Shown here piece by piece: positions 49,884 to 52,141 of a DNA stretch of 52,141 nucleotides (the first letter of the stretch is position 1; each line of letters starts with the position of its first letter). The position numbers and the translations under genes were made by a program. The notes under the pieces were generated by a model. The model was given only the letters and a program-made list of their open reading frames with translations, had not been told where the DNA came from and searched no databases. This stretch comes from Phycisphaerales bacterium. Lineage in GTDB: Bacteria; Planctomycetota; Phycisphaerae; Phycisphaerales; UBA1924. Where the stretch lies: NCBI GenBank assembly GCA_020850415.1, contig JADZER010000056.1:1-52141 (forward strand), given 5' to 3'.

Positions 49884-50105
49884 CGACAGATACGCAAGCG
49901 GTTTCTGACGGTGCAGCGACCGCTCCTGACGGTCGGCCGACAGATCGTGACGGTTTGGATCGAGCAAGATCAACAGGTTACGCCCTTGCTCTTTCTTGTA
50001 CTGTAATACACGGCATCTGGGCCGACGCCGAGCGCGCCCCGACAGCGCTGGCCGAGGCGGCGGCCGATCACTTCCACCGAGAGATTCGCGTCTCCCTGTG
50101 GATAA
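49884..50105. other. oriV: Probable vegetative origin (oriV) with iterons and DnaA box
   Basis: TGACGGT occurs at 49906-49912, 49927-49933 and 49948-49954, an exact 21-bp period (two helical turns). CGACAGAT is repeated twice between and before them. Downstream is a locally A/T-richer tract (about 49965-50010), and TGTGGATAA at 50097-50105 is a perfect DnaA box (complement TTATCCACA). Position directly upstream of the rep gene is typical of iteron plasmids. Confidence 0.75.
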
Positions 50106-50526
50106 CTCATCGCGCTCAGGAGTGCAGTGATTGAGCGATACCGGCAATCCCGAGTAGCGAGGGCCATGGACGGGCACTGTGGCTTCGAGTCGGCGGCAAG
50201 GCCGTAAGAGGCATTCAGGGAAGGAGCCGAGCTTGGGGAAACTTCCAGCCCTCAATAGAGGCCCGAGAAGCGTCATCCGGGTCGTGGGCAGGGCTCACAC
50301 CGGGAGATGCACTTCGACGCTTCTGGTGCGTTCTCTCGCGAGAGTGGAGAGGGAGCATCGACCAAGGTGAGCGTCAAGTCATCCCCGCCTCGTGCTGCGG
50401 TGGAGAAAGCGATGTCCTCATCGCCGGCGTCGCCTGAACCCGCGCCCGCCCGCGACCCATGCCCTTCGCGGAGTACCTCTTGCGCGATTCGGGCCACGGC
50501 CGAGCAGTGGAACACTACGAGGCTAG
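50106..50526. other. Gene-free region right of oriV
   Basis: About 420 bases with only short overlapping frames and no recognisable domain. No ssrA 3'-end copy, RNA or strong repeat was seen, so this is not an evident right end of the element. Confidence 0.4.
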
Positions 50527-51000
50527 TCACTCATCCCAAAAGACCCGGCCTTCCGTGATGGAGACGCCACCACCTTTGTCGTCCGAGCTACTAAGCTCTA
50601 TCCCGCCCGGCCCCGAAATAAGCACAATAGTGATGTCGTCTCTGCTGTCAAATGCGTAGATTTCCCAAGCGACCGACGCGGACAAGCCGCCGCCTTCGGA
50701 CACCGCCACCATCGCCACTCCAGACGGAAACGAGGGGTGTTCTTGAAGCGTATCTTCCGAACTAGCTGTTGATGTCGACCAGACTTCTGACGAACCGATG
50801 ACAACATGATAAACCGGAGGCGTGGCCGAAGCACCAGCCAGTCCTAATGTGCATGCTCGAATGCACCGAATGCTGACTGGCCGAGCGGTTTCATTCATCA
50901 CAGTTAGATGACCCGGCTCATTCTTGCATCCAACGGCCACAAGTACGAACGAAACTGCCCAACAGCTGATGCGCAGTTGGATGTTCTTGGCCAATCTCAT
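50527..51000 (-). CDS. Lipoprotein, possible immunity partner of the Rhs protein
   Basis: A 157-residue protein with a lipoprotein signal: basic start (RLAKNIQLR), hydrophobic ISCWAVSFVLVAVGC, where VAVGC is the lipobox. The mature part is beta-rich (HLTVMNETARPVSIRCIRAC, YHVVIGSSEVWSTSTASSE, ITIVLISGPGGIELSSSDD). Start ATG at 51000 overlaps the Rhs stop (ATGA), so translation is coupled. Rhs toxins are usually followed by their immunity gene; being a lipoprotein, it would protect the periplasm. No family recognised. Confidence 0.7.
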   Translation of the reverse strand: MRLAKNIQLRISCWAVSFVLVAVGCKNEPGHLTVMNETARPVSIRCIRACTLGLAGASATPPVYHVVIGSSEVWSTSTASSEDTLQEHPSFPSGVAMVAVSEGGGLSASVAWEIYAFDSRDDITIVLISGPGGIELSSSDDKGGGVSITEGRVFWDE

Positions 51001-52141
51001 GCAGGTATCTCCAGGCAGTTTGCCACTTGTTCCCATCTCCACTCGTTGTTTGGATCCCAGCCCACGGGCGGCGCTCCCGGGACATGCGAAGGCGGGTCCT
51101 TGAGCAGATGGCACCCGCGTGGCAAACACTTGACGATCGCCCCCTTGAGAGAGGTATTGCTGTTGGGCCCAAGGAGATCGTAGGGGATCTGACAATCCCG
51201 AATGGCATCCATGGCGTCATGCACGCACTGCGCAAAGCCGCTCAAATCCGTCCCTGGATTGCAGATGATCGGTGTTGTTCGCGTCGGAAACAACCCGCCA
51301 TCGCTGTTCTCATCTATCCACCGGTCTGGAGATTGATCATACGGCCCACAGTATGGATTGATCGGGCCCCAGTCCAGTGGATTTTGGGTCGTCGGGTGAG
51401 CACTACAAATGTCTGGATTGGGCCCAGGGGTGAGCTCGATGTAGCAGTGTGAGCCCGGGAGATTACGGATCTTGGTACACTTGATCCTTGGGGTGAACGG
51501 GAGAGGCGAACCCTCGTCAAGTTTGCCATCACCATCACCATCACCATCACCATCACCATCACCATCACCATCACCATCACCATCACCATCACCATCACCA
51601 TCACCATCACCGTTGTTGTAGTTGAATGATTGGGGATTCCACAGCCAGCGGAGCCCACCTGCATCACGACCAGAGAGTGGATTGCTCGGCGCGAATGAAT
51701 ACAGCTCAGGCACTCTGCCGATGTTCGACATGAGGTCCCTCCGTGTCCACCGCCCGAGCTGGCTGAGCAGTACTCTGTGCCTCACATGGTAGATGGACTC
51801 CCACCCCTCCGACCCCGTCAGCACGGGATCGATCTCATACCCCGCGTACCCCTTCCGTCCCGCGCCGGAGGCGTGCGAGTAGCCGTAGCCCAGGGCGCCC
51901 CGCCCCAGCGTTGAGTCCCCGGTCCGGTCGTTGCCGTAGGCGATCAGGTCGGTCGAGTTCTTGGTCCCGTCCCAGTTCCAGTCGGCGAACGGCATCGTGC
52001 TGCCGGTGTAGTACGAGTAGTACAGCGTGTAGTCGTCGGTGTCCGCGTCGCCGTCGCCGTCCATGTCGGTCTTGGGGATCCCGAACGGCACGCCGTAGGG
52101 GTCGTACCGCACCTGGTTGACCAGCTGCCCCGCGTCGGTCA
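50997..52141 (-). CDS. Rhs-repeat protein, C-terminal part (5' end outside window)
   Basis: The frame is open to the window edge (upstream codons read TDAGQLVNQVRYDPYG), so the GTG at 52112 is not the true start. It shows the Rhs-associated core (RYDPYGVPFG... LGRWTRRDLMSNIG, SFAPSNPLSGRDAGGL) with a calcium-type dockerin-like insert (DMDGDGDADTDDYTLY, FADWNWDGTKNSTDLI). After the core come a Gly-Asp repeat and a variable tail with DLLGPNSNTSLKGAIVK, a motif seen in papain-like/NlpC-type Rhs tips. The tail is probably the toxin domain. Secreted or surface-bound polymorphic toxin is the inference. Confidence 0.82.
   Translation of the reverse strand, partial: TDAGQLVNQVRYDPYGVPFGIPKTDMDGDGDADTDDYTLYYSYYTGSTMPFADWNWDGTKNSTDLIAYGNDRTGDSTLGRGALGYGYSHASGAGRKGYAGYEIDPVLTGSEGWESIYHVRHRVLLSQLGRWTRRDLMSNIGRVPELYSFAPSNPLSGRDAGGLRWLWNPQSFNYNNGDGDGDGDGDGDGDGDGDGDGDGDGDGDGKLDEGSPLPFTPRIKCTKIRNLPGSHCYIELTPGPNPDICSAHPTTQNPLDWGPINPYCGPYDQSPDRWIDENSDGGLFPTRTTPIICNPGTDLSGFAQCVHDAMDAIRDCQIPYDLLGPNSNTSLKGAIVKCLPRGCHLLKDPPSHVPGAPPVGWDPNNEWRWEQVANCLEIPA
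51528..51611. repeat. Hexanucleotide microsatellite inside the Rhs gene
   Basis: About 14 perfect copies of ATCACC (GGTGAT on the coding strand), encoding (Gly-Asp)n between the Rhs core and the toxin tail. Length changes in whole units keep the reading frame. Confidence 0.9.

Noticed and set aside
49860..50276. 138-residue minus-strand frame
   Set aside because: Runs through the iterons and DnaA box; better explained as origin DNA.
51528..51611. Possible CRISPR-like or iteron array
   Set aside because: It is a simple six-base microsatellite in frame inside the Rhs gene, with no spacers.
15601..52141. tRNA or rRNA genes elsewhere
   Set aside because: No T-loop/acceptor combination other than that of ssrA was noticed by eye; a covariance search would be needed to exclude them fully.

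Overview
The window is high-GC DNA from a planctomycete, most likely the Phycisphaerae/Phycisphaerales side. The evidence is a secreted protein with an LEPR-type N-terminus, proteins with a PEP-CTERM-like tail ending in VPxP/APxP...RRRR, a giant Ser/Thr kinase with a WD40 tail paired with a planctomycete-type ECF sigma factor, and a BlaI/BlaR1-TPR pair. Taxonomy is inferred from gene content only.

Layout. (1) 1-15.2 kb is ordinary chromosome: partial HTH-like ORF, DUF1444 protein, guanylate kinase, secreted beta-helix protein with three C-terminal repeats, PEP-CTERM-like protein, BlaR1-TPR protease plus BlaI repressor with a visible operator, WD40 kinase, ECF sigma. (2) 15247-15597 is ssrA (tmRNA) with a complete tag reading frame and two tandem boxA-like sequences upstream. 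(3) Directly after the ssrA 3' end a mobile element begins. Integrase, Xis-like HTH, small membrane proteins, a VirD4-type coupling protein, ParB-like protein, a 55-residue DUF1232 protein and a sigma-like protein all read on the minus strand toward ssrA. (4) 22-32 kb is cargo: a second sigma-like protein, a dynamin-like GTPase, a VapBC/FitAB toxin-antitoxin pair, a second tyrosine recombinase, and a tight three-gene operon (SSS-like transporter, four-TM protein, cyclodipeptide-synthase-like enzyme). (5) 32-39 kb is the transfer/leading region: MobF (TrwC/TraI) relaxase, probable oriT, orphan DNA methyltransferase, RelE/ParE-type toxin-antitoxin pair, and ArdC antirestriction protein, with structured leaders before several genes. 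(6) 39-47 kb is an accessory segment flanked by two copies of a roughly 150-bp promoter-bearing repeat. It holds an ABC-three-component (ABC-3C) conflict system and a PEP-CTERM-like lectin gene broken by one in-frame stop. (7) 47-50.1 kb is a plasmid-type replicon: two XRE regulators, a GCATG-rich candidate centromere, ParA plus a ribbon-helix-helix partner, and a Rep protein preceded by three iterons at exact 21-bp spacing and a perfect DnaA box. (8) 50.5-52.1 kb holds the end of an Rhs protein with a Gly-Asp microsatellite and a lipoprotein that may be its immunity protein.

I therefore read 15.6 kb onward as an integrated, transferable, plasmid-like element sitting in ssrA. No duplicate of the ssrA 3' end was seen by eye in the rest of the window, so the right boundary is probably outside it. 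No VirB-type secretion channel genes are present here. The best candidate for an undescribed system is the transporter/membrane-protein/cyclodipeptide-synthase-like operon at 28454-31389. Next are the ABC-3C island between repeated promoters and the shared leaders of the leading-region genes.
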